From Brevinematales bacterium (GTDB lineage: Bacteria > Spirochaetota > Brevinematia > Brevinematales > Thermospiraceae): a DNA stretch of 53,135 bases. Numbering within the stretch: the first letter of the stretch is position 1; every line of letters starts with the position of its first letter. A program made the translations under genes and the position numbers. The notes beneath the pieces are model-generated. The model saw nothing but the letters and a program-made list of their open reading frames with translations, had not been told where the DNA came from and did no database searches. Location of the stretch: positions 1 through 53,135 of the forward strand of contig JABLXN010000015.1 in NCBI GenBank assembly GCA_013177995.1, in the 5' to 3' direction. This document shows positions 19,188 through 28,662 of the stretch, in pieces.

Positions 19188-19216
19188 TTGACTTTTTTTC
19201 TGATTTTCCTTATGAT
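19188..19216 (+). promoter_or_regulatory. Promoter of the SH3-domain gene
   Basis: TTGACT (19188-19193), 17 bp, TATGAT (19211-19216). The transcript would start near 19223, leaving only a few bases before the first ATG at 19229, or about 24 before the ATG at 19247. The 258 bp before it (18930-19187) hold nothing else I can name. Confidence 0.75.
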
Positions 19217-19228
19217 ATAAAATAAAGT

Positions 19229-20386
19229 ATGAAAAAAGATGTTCCCATGAAAAGAAAAAAATTTTTTATTTTGGGAATATTTGTCTTTCTTTATTTTGGA
19301 GAAACTTCTCTTGTATGGGCATCTCAACAATTTCACTTCAAAAGAATTGCGGCAACTAATGGACTTTTTTTAAGAAAAAAACCCGGTACACACTCCCCTA
19401 TCATCACAAAAATATCCTACTTGGAGGTTGTTAAGGTTTTTCAATACTCAGAACCCCATGAAATCATAGAGGAAAAAACAGGATACTGGGCAGAAGTAGA
19501 GTATAACAAGACAAGAGGATGGGTTTTTGATGGTTTCTTAGAAGAAACCAATGAATTCTCTTTTTCTTTAGAAGAGTATTGCAAAAAAGATATGAGTATT
19601 CTTCTAGAAAAGACAATCATCACCAATAATAAAAAAACTCTCTACCAATATACCTTTAATTTTTTGGGTTCTCTTCCCGATGAGTTCTACTCAGACCCCT
19701 CTTCATTTTTGCCTGATCTTGATTATAGTGAAGAATATATAGAAGAAATACCCCTTCCTGCATCTTTTTATGAGAAATATCTTTTTAACAACCAAGAACC
19801 TCGTTATTTTTATATAGTAAATACTCCTACCGAATATATAATTATCTCAAATTATGAGGTGGTCCTTATCAACAATGGTATGTACTTTTTCCCTGTAATT
19901 CGTGAAACAATAAAAAGAAATTTTCCTTCTCCAACAAATCTTCTTCTTATTAGACAAAGTGCCTTCATTGATTTTACTAATCGTCATGCCAGTCATTCTC
20001 TTAGCTACGAGATAATTTCTCCTCCCCTTCCTCTCAAAAACCATCAATACAAAAAAATCCTTTTTCAATTTACCATCGACCTTAACGGAGACAGAAAAAA
20101 GGAGTTAATAAGTTATGTGGAAAAAATGTACTCTCGATCCGACATACCAACTACCAAGATTACAAGTGTCATCGTAACATTCAATAATGTTCATCATATT
20201 GAACTTTTTCCTCATCGAAACGCTATGTTCAACGGTATAGTGTTTATACCTTACCATAATTACCCTGCCATCAGAGTATGGCAATACAGTTTGAATAGTG
20301 GTGATAACATGGAATACCTTATTCTTTTTGAAAAAAGTTCGATAGAACCTTGTTATATACCTATCGACAGTTCACAATCATATTAA
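19229..20386 (+). CDS. Exported protein with an N-terminal bacterial SH3 domain
   Basis: The 385-residue protein starts with a lysine-rich n-region and a hydrophobic signal peptide, cleaved probably after VWA (about residue 31). Residues 35-105 form an SH3-like domain: NGLFLRKKPGTHSPIITKI, then TGYWAEVEYNKTRGWVFDGFL, the usual pattern of a wall- or ligand-binding SH3 module. The rest is unrecognised. The ATG at 19247 (MKRKKFF) is an alternative start. Base composition is more AT-rich than the neighbours. Convergent with DUF2905. Confidence 0.75.
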   Translation: MKKDVPMKRKKFFILGIFVFLYFGETSLVWASQQFHFKRIAATNGLFLRKKPGTHSPIITKISYLEVVKVFQYSEPHEIIEEKTGYWAEVEYNKTRGWVFDGFLEETNEFSFSLEEYCKKDMSILLEKTIITNNKKTLYQYTFNFLGSLPDEFYSDPSSFLPDLDYSEEYIEEIPLPASFYEKYLFNNQEPRYFYIVNTPTEYIIISNYEVVLINNGMYFFPVIRETIKRNFPSPTNLLLIRQSAFIDFTNRHASHSLSYEIISPPLPLKNHQYKKILFQFTIDLNGDRKKELISYVEKMYSRSDIPTTKITSVIVTFNNVHHIELFPHRNAMFNGIVFIPYHNYPAIRVWQYSLNSGDNMEYLILFEKSSIEPCYIPIDSSQSY

Positions 20387-20411
20387 AAAACACTTCTCCC
20401 TAAAACCCTTT

Positions 20412-20642
20412 CTACCTTCTCAAAAGCGCCACTATCTGAAGTAGCAGGGACAAAAAAACACTCACAAGAAGCATCGAAACCCAGGGAATATACACCTCAA
20501 CACCCTTCCCCTGATAGTGAATATCCCCTGGAAGCCTTCCAAACCAGCCAAAGATATTCGTTTTGCCAGCAAGGAAAAGAAGTCCCCCCACAAGACAGAA
20601 AACAAGCCCTGTCAAAAAGACCCATTTTCCTATCTCGCTCAT
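20412..20642 (-). CDS. DUF2905 family membrane protein
   Basis: The 76-residue protein has two transmembrane helices (about 8-26 and 53-72) flanking the conserved FGRLPGDIHYQGKG segment, which identifies DUF2905. Function unknown. It is 12 bp after rfbB and is probably the last gene of the rhamnose operon. Confidence 0.88.
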   Translation of the reverse strand: MSEIGKWVFLTGLVFCLVGGLLFLAGKTNIFGWFGRLPGDIHYQGKGVEVYIPWVSMLLVSVFLSLLLQIVALLRR

Positions 20643-20654
20643 GGGATCTCCCTC

Positions 20655-21683
20655 CTACGAAGACTTTGAAAGATAACGCCTGAGATACCAGTCTATGGTT
20701 TTCACAATCCCTGTGTCAAAGGTTTCTTCCGCCTTCCAGCCAAGTTCTGTTTCAATTTTGGTGGGATCAATGGCATAGCGTCTATCATGCCCGGGCCTAT
20801 CCTTCACAAAGGTGATGAGTTCCGCATACGATTTGCCTCCTGCTCGGGGATGTTTTTCATCCAAAATCCGGCAAATCGTCTTCGCAATCTCAATATTGGT
20901 TCTCTCGTTATGTCCACCAATATTGTAGGTTTCTCCCGTCTTCCCCTTGTGAAACACCAAATCTATCCCCTTGGCATGATCAAGCACATAGAGCCAATCA
21001 CGAACATTCTTGCCATCACCATAAATAGGAATAGGCTTTTCAGTAAGCGCATGACGAATGATAGTGGGAATGAGCTTCTCATCATGCTGCTTGGGCCCAT
21101 AGTTATTCGAACAATTGGTGGTCACCGTATTCAGGCCATACGTATGGGTATAGGCCCTCACCATGAGATCGCTTCCCGCCTTGGAAGCACTATAAGGGGA
21201 GTTTGGCGCATAGGGCGTGGTCTCTGTGAAATACCCCGTCTCCCCCAATGTCCCATACACCTCGTCCGTCGAGATGTGGTGAAAACGACAGTCTTCATAA
21301 CCAGCTCGGGGCTTGTGAGGTTCAGCAAGCCAGTAGCGTCTGGCCACATCAAGAAGAATATAGGTCCCAAGCACATTCGTTTCCACAAAAACCCCAGGAT
21401 TATGAATGGAATTGTCCACGTGTGACTCCGCCGCAAAATGAATCACTCCACGAATGTCATACAGTTCAAAAAGATACTCTACTAAATCACGACTCCGGAT
21501 ATCCCCTCTCACAAAGTGATAACGTGGATGATTCGCCACCTCAGAGAGATTGGCCACATCCCCCGCATAGGTGAGCTTGTCAAGATTGATAACCCTATAG
21601 TGGGGATATTTTTCCAGAAAGTAAGGAATAAAATTGGAGGCAATAAACCCGCACCCCCCGGTAACAAGAATACTCTTCTCCAT
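20655..21683 (-). CDS. rfbB: dTDP-glucose 4,6-dehydratase
   Basis: The 342-residue short-chain dehydrogenase-type enzyme binds NAD with TGGCGFIASN at its N-terminus and has the active-site STDEVYG and YSASKAGSD (YxxxK) motifs. It makes dTDP-4-keto-6-deoxyglucose, the second step of dTDP-L-rhamnose synthesis. It follows rfbD with a 2-bp gap. Also known as rmlB. Confidence 0.97.
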   Translation of the reverse strand: MEKSILVTGGCGFIASNFIPYFLEKYPHYRVINLDKLTYAGDVANLSEVANHPRYHFVRGDIRSRDLVEYLFELYDIRGVIHFAAESHVDNSIHNPGVFVETNVLGTYILLDVARRYWLAEPHKPRAGYEDCRFHHISTDEVYGTLGETGYFTETTPYAPNSPYSASKAGSDLMVRAYTHTYGLNTVTTNCSNNYGPKQHDEKLIPTIIRHALTEKPIPIYGDGKNVRDWLYVLDHAKGIDLVFHKGKTGETYNIGGHNERTNIEIAKTICRILDEKHPRAGGKSYAELITFVKDRPGHDRRYAIDPTKIETELGWKAEETFDTGIVKTIDWYLRRYLSKSS

Positions 21684-21685
21684 AG

Positions 21686-22543
21686 CTATGCTCCTTGTGA
21701 AAGTTCATGTATGGTTTTTTCAAGAGGCTCCATCCAGTGAGGTATTTTGATACCCAATGTTTCTTTGATCTTGGTTTTGTCCAGCACACTGTAGTGCGGT
21801 CGTTTGGCCGGCGTCGGATATTCCTCCGTATGAATGGGCAAAACAGGAGTGGAAAGCCCAAAAAACCTGCCTATGGCCACAGCAAAATCGTACCAGCTGG
21901 CCACCCCCTCATTCGAATAGTGGTAAATGGCATTGGAGGCCTGTTCCCAGAAGTCTATATGATTCACTATCACCTCCGCTAAGGTCCTCGCCGAGGTAGG
22001 TGTCCCCACCTGGTCGAAGATCACCCGCACTTCCGGTTTTTCGGCCAGAAGACGCCCAATGGTTTTCACAAAGTTATTCCCATATTTTGAATACAACCAG
22101 CTTGTTCGTATCACACTCACCCTATCATGGGCGGCAAATGCCCGTTCCTCTCCCTCAAGTTTACTTGCCCCATAGACAGAGAGAGGATTGGGATCATCCG
22201 TCTCCCTGTAGGGAAGAAACTGTCTCCCATCAAACACAAAATCCGTCGAAATATGCACAAGAAAAGCCCTGTGTTTATGACAGGCTCTGGCCAGGATCTC
22301 CACCGCCTCACTATTCAAAGTATAACAAAGAGATTTTTCTGTTTCTGCCCTGTCCACAGCGGTGTAGGCCGCACAGTTAATAACCCCCTCAAAACCCGAA
22401 GAAAGCATTTCCTCCACCGCTTTCGCACTCGTGATATCCAGCTCATCCCTATCAGTAAACACAAACTCGTGGGAAAAGTCTTCACTGAGACTCCTGATCT
22501 CCTGCCCAAGTTGACCCAGAGCTCCTGTGATGAGAATCCTCAT
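21686..22543 (-). CDS. rfbD: dTDP-4-dehydrorhamnose reductase
   Basis: The 285-residue protein starts [16 protein letters not shown], the NADPH-binding glycine motif, with STDFVFDG and YGASKLEGE (YxxxK). It does the last step to dTDP-L-rhamnose. Its ATG overlaps the rfbC stop by 4 bp. Also known as rmlD. Confidence 0.97.
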   Translation of the reverse strand: MRILITGALGQLGQEIRSLSEDFSHEFVFTDRDELDITSAKAVEEMLSSGFEGVINCAAYTAVDRAETEKSLCYTLNSEAVEILARACHKHRAFLVHISTDFVFDGRQFLPYRETDDPNPLSVYGASKLEGEERAFAAHDRVSVIRTSWLYSKYGNNFVKTIGRLLAEKPEVRVIFDQVGTPTSARTLAEVIVNHIDFWEQASNAIYHYSNEGVASWYDFAVAIGRFFGLSTPVLPIHTEEYPTPAKRPHYSVLDKTKIKETLGIKIPHWMEPLEKTIHELSQGA

Positions 22544-23100
22544 CTCTCACCCCCAAATACATCCCCTATCTCTCGCAAAAAGGGGAGTTTTCTGTCCTTT
22601 GGTGAAAGAAGACTCTCATCAATAGCCACTGGCCAGGTAATCCCCACCTCTGGATCATCATACCTGATCCCCCCATCAGCCTCGGGGTGATAGAAATTGT
22701 CCGTTTTGTAGGCCACAATAGCCGCCTCTGAGAGCACCACAAACCCATGAGCAAACCCCCGGGGAATATAGAGCTGGCGAAAATTGGTATCCGAAAGCTC
22801 TATGCCAAACCACTTTCGATACGTGGGAGAAGAGGGTCTCAGATCGACCACCACATCCCATATAGTCCCCCAAATAACGCGAACCAGCTTTGCCTGAGCA
22901 TAGGGCGGCTTTTGAAAATGAAGCCCTCGAAGAACACCTTTTTTCGAGAAAGATTGATTATCCTGGACAAAAGAAGTGCTAATCCCCTGCTGGCGAAACA
23001 CCTCTTCGTTATAACTCTCAAAAAAATACCCCCGTTCGTCCTGAAAAACCCGGGGTGTATATATCCACACCCCCTCAAGAGGGGTAGATTCAAATCCCAT
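22540..23100 (-). CDS. rfbC: dTDP-4-dehydrorhamnose 3,5-epimerase
   Basis: The 186-residue cupin-fold enzyme has the markers [23 protein letters not shown] and [15 protein letters not shown], including the catalytic histidine in GLHFQ. Third pathway step. The first codons overlap the end of rfbA by 11 bp. Also known as rmlC. Confidence 0.97.
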   Translation of the reverse strand: MGFESTPLEGVWIYTPRVFQDERGYFFESYNEEVFRQQGISTSFVQDNQSFSKKGVLRGLHFQKPPYAQAKLVRVIWGTIWDVVVDLRPSSPTYRKWFGIELSDTNFRQLYIPRGFAHGFVVLSEAAIVAYKTDNFYHPEADGGIRYDDPEVGITWPVAIDESLLSPKDRKLPFLREIGDVFGGER

Positions 23101-23971
23101 GCTCTATCTCCTGTGCTCGTTTCAGAATATACTGACCGTATTGATTGTTTTTCATAGCCTCTCCCAAACGACGAAACTCCTCAAGAGAGATAAACCCCTT
23201 GAGAACCGCTATCTCTTCAAGGCAAGCAACCTTGAGTCCCTGCCGGTGCTCAATGGTCTCAATAAAGGTAGAAGCCTCAAGAAGGCTCTCATGGGTCCCT
23301 GTATCAAGCCAGGCAAAACCACGACCCAAGATTTCTACCTGGAGAGTTCCTTCTTCAAGATAGAGTCGATTCAAATCCGTAATCTCCAGTTCCCCACGAG
23401 CTGAGGGTTTCAACGTTTTGGCCTTGTCCACCACCGTATTATCATAAAAATACAGCCCTGTGACCGCGTACGAAGAACGGGGATGCTGGGGCTTTTCCTC
23501 AAGAGAGATAGCCCGACCATTTTTGTCAAACTCCACCACCCCATACCGCTCGGGATCCTCCACATGATAGGCAAAGACCATGGCCCCCTTCGTTAACTGT
23601 GCCGCTCGACCAAGCTTTTCTGAAAACCCGTAACCATAGAAGATATTGTCCCCAAGCACAAGACAGGCACTCTCCTTGCCGATAAACGTCTCCCCAATGA
23701 GAAACGCCTGGGCAAGACCCTCTGGTTTCGGTTGCTCCCGGTACTCAAAACGAACCCCCCACTGAGAACCATCCCCCAAAAGACGCTGAAAAAGGGGTAG
23801 ATCCTGCGGTGTGGAGATGATGAGAATCTCCCGGATACCCGCAAGCATAAGAACCGAAATGGGATAATACACCATCGGCTTATCAAAAAGGGGAAGAAGC
23901 TGCTTGGAAACCGCCCGGGTAATCGGATACAGTCTCGTCCCGCTCCCCCCGGCCAACACAATACCTTTCAT
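23090..23971 (-). CDS. rfbA: Glucose-1-phosphate thymidylyltransferase
   Basis: The 293-residue nucleotidyltransferase has the [20 protein letters not shown] signature, [10 protein letters not shown] and [20 protein letters not shown]. It makes dTDP-glucose and opens the rfbA-rfbC-rfbD-rfbB operon. The end product, dTDP-L-rhamnose, feeds envelope polysaccharide. No rhamnosyltransferase is present in the window. Also known as rmlA. Confidence 0.97.
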   Translation of the reverse strand: MKGIVLAGGSGTRLYPITRAVSKQLLPLFDKPMVYYPISVLMLAGIREILIISTPQDLPLFQRLLGDGSQWGVRFEYREQPKPEGLAQAFLIGETFIGKESACLVLGDNIFYGYGFSEKLGRAAQLTKGAMVFAYHVEDPERYGVVEFDKNGRAISLEEKPQHPRSSYAVTGLYFYDNTVVDKAKTLKPSARGELEITDLNRLYLEEGTLQVEILGRGFAWLDTGTHESLLEASTFIETIEHRQGLKVACLEEIAVLKGFISLEEFRRLGEAMKNNQYGQYILKRAQEIEHGI

Positions 23972-23991
23972 ATCACCCTCGTTTTTCTACA

Positions 23992-24020
23992 ATTATAAGG
24001 GGAAAAACAGGAAAAAGCAA
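23992..24020 (-). promoter_or_regulatory. Promoter of the rfbACDB operon
   Basis: TTGCTT (24020-24015), 17 bp, TATAAT (23997-23992), about 20 bp before the rfbA ATG at 23971. Confidence 0.72.
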
Positions 24021-24025
24021 ACAAG

Positions 24026-24047
24026 AAAGCCCCCATAACGGGGGTTT
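24026..24047. terminator. Small GC hairpin upstream of rfbA
   Basis: CCCCC (24030-24034) pairs with GGGGG (24040-24044), flanked by AAAG and TTT. It resembles a weak terminator but no gene reads into it in the window. Confidence 0.35.
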
Positions 24048-24059
24048 GTCTTTCTCAGT

Positions 24060-24155
24060 GTCTTTCCACAAATTTACAGAAGGGGTATTTCCACATAAAA
24101 ACTGAATACCTATTTAACCATCTTTTCTCTTTCAGGTTTGGGCTATTTTTGTTAC
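24060..24155 (+). repeat. Dispersed intergenic module B, copy 2
   Basis: It starts GTCTTTCCACA, has AAAAACTGAATACC and CATCTTTTCTCTTTCAGG, and runs into a GC-rich block as in the other copies. Confidence 0.72.
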
Positions 24156-24159
24156 CAAC

Positions 24160-24560
24160 ATTCCTTTTTTCACGAAGCGCTCCCGCGCGGGGCAAAAGGG
24201 GCTTCGCCCCTTTTGAAAACCCCACCCCGCCCCTGCGGCGGTTTCTGTAGCCACCCACCTGTCTCCTGTAGTGCGGGCTAGAACAAAAAACTGTAGCGCC
24301 GCTTTCTTCTGTAGCCGCCCGGGGACAGCCCTCCATGTCTGACCCCGGGCTTCCTCGCCACCTCCTGTGGCTCGGCCATCGGCAAGAGAATGAGGCCTTC
24401 TCCCACCAGCCCACAGGGCTTCTGTTCCCACGGGGCTTCTCTAACGGCGCACCGCAGGCAGGGGCGGGGGCTATGGCGATGTTTCAGCAAGAAAAAGACT
24501 TTCCGGGACACGAGGGTTCAGGAACTATGCCCTTCTTTCAGCAAAAGTCCTCTGGTTAAA
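24160..24560. repeat. GC-rich repeat block 2 (reverse relative to block 1)
   Basis: It contains GCCGCCCGGGGACAGCCCTC and CTGACCCCGGGCTTCCTCG, which are the reverse complement of parts of block 1. Hairpin arms with TGTTTCAGCAAG occur near 24480 and TTTCAGCAAAAG near 24540. No credible gene. Confidence 0.68.
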
Positions 24561-24598
24561 CATTTAGCCCGTGTCTATACAAACACCACATCTCTCTT

Positions 24599-24654
24599 GC
24601 TATGACCATTTCTCAGCAAAAAACCTTCTCCCTGAGCTGAAACATGGTGATAGC
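24599..24654. repeat. REP-like hairpin element
   Basis: Arms GCTATGACCATTTCTCAGC and GCTGAAACATGGTGATAGC face each other across a short loop. The two arms carry matched changes relative to other copies (ATGACC with GGTGAT being nearly complementary), which suggests the folded form matters. Confidence 0.7.
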
Positions 24655-24688
24655 AAAAAACATCCTCCACCCCAGTGAAGAATGAAAA

Positions 24689-24995
24689 GCCCTATCACCA
24701 TGTCTCAACAAAAGCCCCGCGGCTACACTTCGGTGGGCTTGTGGGGAAAAGCAACAGAAGATATCGCCCCGGGTGCCTCCTGCACCCTCACTTCAAAAGG
24801 ACTTCCCCCTTATGACAAAGGGCACACGACCACAAAAGCGGCCCGGTAAGCCTCCTGAGCAAAGTCGAAGGGAATATTGAGCGAAGTCGAAGTGGATTAC
24901 AGAAAAAAGGAGTAAAAGAACAGGTCCTTCTCTCACCAGCTTGTAGGGCTTTTTCCCCAGCAGGGTCTTTTTAGATATGGCACCGCGATAGGGGC
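24689..24995. repeat. Mosaic repeat block with single hairpin arm
   Basis: It starts with an arm CCCTATCACCATGTCTCAAC, then carries a GC-rich stretch and a GAGCGAAGTCGAAGTGG direct repeat (near 24868 and 24890) that is also seen in reverse near 45195-45220. No gene seen. Confidence 0.55.
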
Positions 24996-24999
24996 GATA

Positions 25000-25179
25000 G
25001 CTATTCCTTTGTTTCAGCAAAAACCAATTGTTTTGCTGAAACAGGGTAATAGCCATATCTTGCTGTAGTGTTTTCAAACGCAACTCTTTTTTCACCTGAC
25101 ATCAGAACAGAAAGCTTTTGTATTATTTCCCTATTCAGGAAATGTGAAAATAGGTATTCAGTTTCATGTGTGGAACGAC
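25000..25179 (-). repeat. Dispersed intergenic module A, copy 2, with REP-like hairpin (25000-25053)
   Basis: The hairpin has arms GCTATTCCTTTGTTTCAGC and GCTGAAACAGGGTAATAGC. Adjoining it, read on the minus strand from 25179, is module A: GTCGTTCCACACATG, ACTGAATACCTATTTTCACA, ACAAAAGCTTTCTGTTCTGATG. Confidence 0.75.
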
Positions 25180-25185
25180 AACAAT

Positions 25186-25369
25186 TCAATAGAAATGTCC
25201 TCTGTTAGGAAGGGATAGAGAACATTTCCCATCTGAATCACCCCAAAAGGAAGACTTTCTCGTCACACGTATCACCTTTTGATGATGACTTCTTTTTTGT
25301 GGTTACCTTTATGCTAAAGGCCACACTTTTATGGTGAGAAAAGACGTCATTTTAAATGCGTTTTAACAC
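25186..25369 (+). repeat. 184-bp direct repeat flanking the restriction island, left copy
   Basis: It starts TCAATAGAAATGTCCTCTG, contains CCCATCTGAATCACCCCAAA and TTTCTCGTCA, and ends TTTTAACAC. It aligns over its full length with 36293-36476 in the same orientation. The hsdR stop codon (25363-25365) lies in its last bases. Confidence 0.85.
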
Positions 25370-28300
25370 TTTGTCACCTCATTCAAATGAGGTAGTGAGT
25401 TCAATTCCTCAGCTATCAATTCTGCCTGCTTTAACACTGTCTCGGTCGCTAAGGTTTGCATATCTGGAGGATAACCATACTGACGTAATACACGTTTCAC
25501 AATAACTCTTAATTTTGCCCTTACACTTTCTTTTATTGTCCAATCAATCGATGCATTTTCGCGTACTTTATTGTAAAGAACAACAGCTAATTCTCTAAGT
25601 TTTTCCTTTCCCATTAACTCGCGTGCACTTTCATTGTTTGCCACTGCGGTATAAAAAGCGTATTCATAATCCGAAAGACCCAACTCCTGTGGTTCTTTAT
25701 CCATCGCCTTGATTTCTTTGCCGAGTTTGATTAATTCCTCAATAACTTCTGCGGCTGTTAATATTTTGCTATGGTATTTTTTTATTGAATTCTCAAGCAT
25801 TTCCATCAGGGTTTTGCCCTGGACAAGATTTTTCTTTAACCTTGCTTTTATTTCATCGTTGAGAAGTTTTTGAAGTACCTCCAGTGCAAGGTTTTTGTGT
25901 TCCATATTTTTGACTTCCAGTAGAAATTCTTCCGAAAGAATAGAAATATCAGGCTTTTTAATACCAGCGGCATCAAATACATCAATCACCTTATCCGTTA
26001 CCAGAGCTTTATCAATTACCTGTCTGATGGCTGTTTCGATTTCCTCATCGGTTTTACCCGTACCGGTTTTGTCAAATTTGGCAAGTCTTGCCTTGACGGC
26101 TTGAAAGAAGGCAATTTCCTCTTTTACTGCCATAGCCTGTTCATGTGGAACAGCAATGGAAAATGCTTTTGACAGGGCTGTTACCTCATCAATAAAACGT
26201 TTTTTGCCATCTTCGAGACCAAGAATATGTTCTTCGGCTTCAAGAATCATTGAAAGTTTCCTGCTCGTATCTGCCCTGAAATACTCCTCATAAGCAAAAC
26301 CGTGAAACATTTGTTTTACAATCTCCAGTTTTTCAAGCATAAGTTCAACTGCTTGCTCCTGAGCTACAGCCGGGTCACCCCTGCCGCCAGAACTTGAGTA
26401 GAACGAAAGTGCCTTTTTCAGATCAGCCGCTATGCCCAGATAATCGACAATCAGCCCACCGGTTTTATCTTTGTACACCCGGTTGACCCGTGCAATTGCC
26501 TGCATGAGATTGTGTCCCTGCATAGGTTTGTCGATATACATGGTATGCAGACAAGGGACATCAAACCCCGTAAGCCACATATCACAGACAATGACCAGTT
26601 TTAGTTCGTCGTCAGGATTTTTCATGCGGTCGGCAAGGATACGGCGCTCTTCTTTGGTAGTGTGATGTTTGGCAATTTCAGGGCCGTCAGACGAAGCCGA
26701 AGTCATCACTACCTTGATGACACCTTTTTTCAGGTCGTCATTGTGCCACTCAGGCCTTATTTTGATGATTTCTTCATAAAGGGCAGCTGCAATCCGACGC
26801 GACATTGTTACAATCATGCCTTTACCTTCAAAAACTTCCTGACGTTGTTCAAAATGAGTTACAATATCCTGAGCCAGATGTTTTAATCTGTCGGCACTAC
26901 CAACAAGTGCTTCCAGTTGTGTCCATCTGGCTTTTGCTTTCTGAGTTTCCGAAAGATCATCCTGTTTTAATTCTTCATCGAGCTCTTTCACCAGTTTTTT
27001 CCCTTCTTCACTCAGGCCGATTTTTGCCAGACGGCTTTCGTAATAAATCCGTACAGTTGCACCGTCTTCTACCGCGTGGGAGATATCGTAAATATCGATG
27101 TAATTGCCGAAAACAGCCGGGGTATTTTTATCGGTGCTTTCGATGGGCGTACCGGTAAAACCCAGATAGGTGGCGTTGGGCAAGGCATCTCGCATATATT
27201 TGGCAAAACCGTATACAGTTTTTTTGCCGATTACATTACCGTTTTCATCCTTTGCATCAACAATCTTTGCCTTGAATCCATATTGCGTGCGATGAGCCTC
27301 ATCGGCGATTACCACGATATTTTTTCTTTTAGAAAGGGTTTCAAAAACATTACCCTCTTCAGGCATAAATTTATGGATGGTGGTAAAAACGATACCCCCA
27401 GAAGCAACTTTGAGCAACTCTTTAAGATGTTCACGGCTTTCGGCTTGGATAGGTTCCTGTCGCAAAAGCTGGCGACATGCAGCGAAGGTATCGAAAAGCT
27501 GGTCATCGAGGTCGTTTCGGTCAGTGATAACCACAATAGTTGGGTTGTCCATCGCAAGCACAATCTTACCTGTAAAGAAAACCATAGAGAGCGATTTGCC
27601 TGAACCCTGCGTGTGCCATACCACTCCACCTTTTCTATCGCCCACACTCTGGCTTTTCACCCCCGGCAAGCCATAGCTCTCGGGCGATTCCATCACTACG
27701 GTGGCTTCGACAGGCTCAGCCACCATAGCTAAATTGGGTACTGAGCTTGTAGAATTACCAGTAAATTTATAACCAGCCGCCCTCAGTGTTGATTCTACAG
27801 CACGATTCACTGCATAATACTGGTGATAGGCTGCCATTTTTTTTACAGTTTCCACGGTAATCTGGCCGGTTTTTTTATCTTCTTTTTTCGATTTTTCGAA
27901 CACGATAAAATGGCGTATCAGGTCGAGAACCGTATGTTTTTGCAGCATTCCTTTGATGAGCGTTTCGAGTTGGCCTATAAGCGGCGATGCCTCTACCTTG
28001 CCATCAGCAGTTTTCCAGGCGGAAAAACGGCTGATATTTGCCGATATAGTACCGGCTTTGGCTTCGAGTCCATCGGAAATAACTATAAAACCATTGTATG
28101 CAAACAACCTCGGTATAGCCTCTTTGTAGGTCTGTATTTGCCTGAATGCCGAATTGATGGTGGCGTTTTCATCGGCCGGATTTTTAAGCTCAATGACAAC
28201 CAGCGGTAAACCGCTTACAAACAAAACAATGTCGGGGCGCTTGTTTATATTGTTTTCGATAACGGTAAACTGATTCAATACTAGAAATTCGTTGTTATCG

Positions 28301-28662
28301 ATATTGTTGAAATCAACCAGCCACACGAGGTCGCCGCGGCTGTGGCCATCCTTCTGGTAGCTCACATTTATGCCTTCGGTAAGCATACGGTGAAAATTTT
28401 CGTTGTTGGCGATGAGCTCTGGCGAATTGAGGCGAAGAATCTGTTTGATGGCATCCTCGCGCGCATCAGTTGGCACACCAGGATTTATACGTCCCACAGC
28501 CTGCCGCAAACGATCTATGAGAATCACATCCTCAAACGATTGACGTTCGGGTGTTATGCCATCAGGTGCAATGTCAGGACCGTACACATATTGAAAACCC
28601 TGATTTTCAAGAAGTTCGATGGCTAATTTTTCGATATCTGATTCAGTGATTTTAGTGGTCAT
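25363..28662 (-). CDS. hsdR: Type I restriction enzyme subunit R
   Basis: The 1099-residue motor-nuclease has the N-terminal nuclease residues D144...E158-L-K160, Walker A GSGKS (353-357) within GGVVWHTQGSGKSLSMVF, DEAH motif II and FTGTP. It translocates and cuts DNA with HsdM and HsdS. Just before Walker A, residues about 298-340 (including AMVAEPVEATVVMESPESYG) look like an in-frame insertion made by a palindromic repeat at 27696-27728. The start overlaps the stop of the ATPase gene by 4 bp. Last gene of the hsd operon. Confidence 0.95.
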   Translation of the reverse strand: MTTKITESDIEKLAIELLENQGFQYVYGPDIAPDGITPERQSFEDVILIDRLRQAVGRINPGVPTDAREDAIKQILRLNSPELIANNENFHRMLTEGINVSYQKDGHSRGDLVWLVDFNNIDNNEFLVLNQFTVIENNINKRPDIVLFVSGLPLVVIELKNPADENATINSAFRQIQTYKEAIPRLFAYNGFIVISDGLEAKAGTISANISRFSAWKTADGKVEASPLIGQLETLIKGMLQKHTVLDLIRHFIVFEKSKKEDKKTGQITVETVKKMAAYHQYYAVNRAVESTLRAAGYKFTGNSTSSVPNLAMVAEPVEATVVMESPESYGLPGVKSQSVGDRKGGVVWHTQGSGKSLSMVFFTGKIVLAMDNPTIVVITDRNDLDDQLFDTFAACRQLLRQEPIQAESREHLKELLKVASGGIVFTTIHKFMPEEGNVFETLSKRKNIVVIADEAHRTQYGFKAKIVDAKDENGNVIGKKTVYGFAKYMRDALPNATYLGFTGTPIESTDKNTPAVFGNYIDIYDISHAVEDGATVRIYYESRLAKIGLSEEGKKLVKELDEELKQDDLSETQKAKARWTQLEALVGSADRLKHLAQDIVTHFEQRQEVFEGKGMIVTMSRRIAAALYEEIIKIRPEWHNDDLKKGVIKVVMTSASSDGPEIAKHHTTKEERRILADRMKNPDDELKLVIVCDMWLTGFDVPCLHTMYIDKPMQGHNLMQAIARVNRVYKDKTGGLIVDYLGIAADLKKALSFYSSSGGRGDPAVAQEQAVELMLEKLEIVKQMFHGFAYEEYFRADTSRKLSMILEAEEHILGLEDGKKRFIDEVTALSKAFSIAVPHEQAMAVKEEIAFFQAVKARLAKFDKTGTGKTDEEIETAIRQVIDKALVTDKVIDVFDAAGIKKPDISILSEEFLLEVKNMEHKNLALEVLQKLLNDEIKARLKKNLVQGKTLMEMLENSIKKYHSKILTAAEVIEELIKLGKEIKAMDKEPQELGLSDYEYAFYTAVANNESARELMGKEKLRELAVVLYNKVRENASIDWTIKESVRAKLRVIVKRVLRQYGYPPDMQTLATETVLKQAELIAEELNSLPHLNEVTKC
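27696..27728. repeat. Palindromic repeat inside the hsdR reading frame
   Basis: GGTGGCT and AGCCACC (27700-27706, 27718-27724) frame TCGACAGGCTC, and the arms extend outward as CTA and TAG with one mismatch. It encodes the AEPVEATVV segment of HsdR and interrupts the usual junction of VNRAVESTLRAA with DRKGGVVWHTQGSGKS. Confidence 0.7.
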
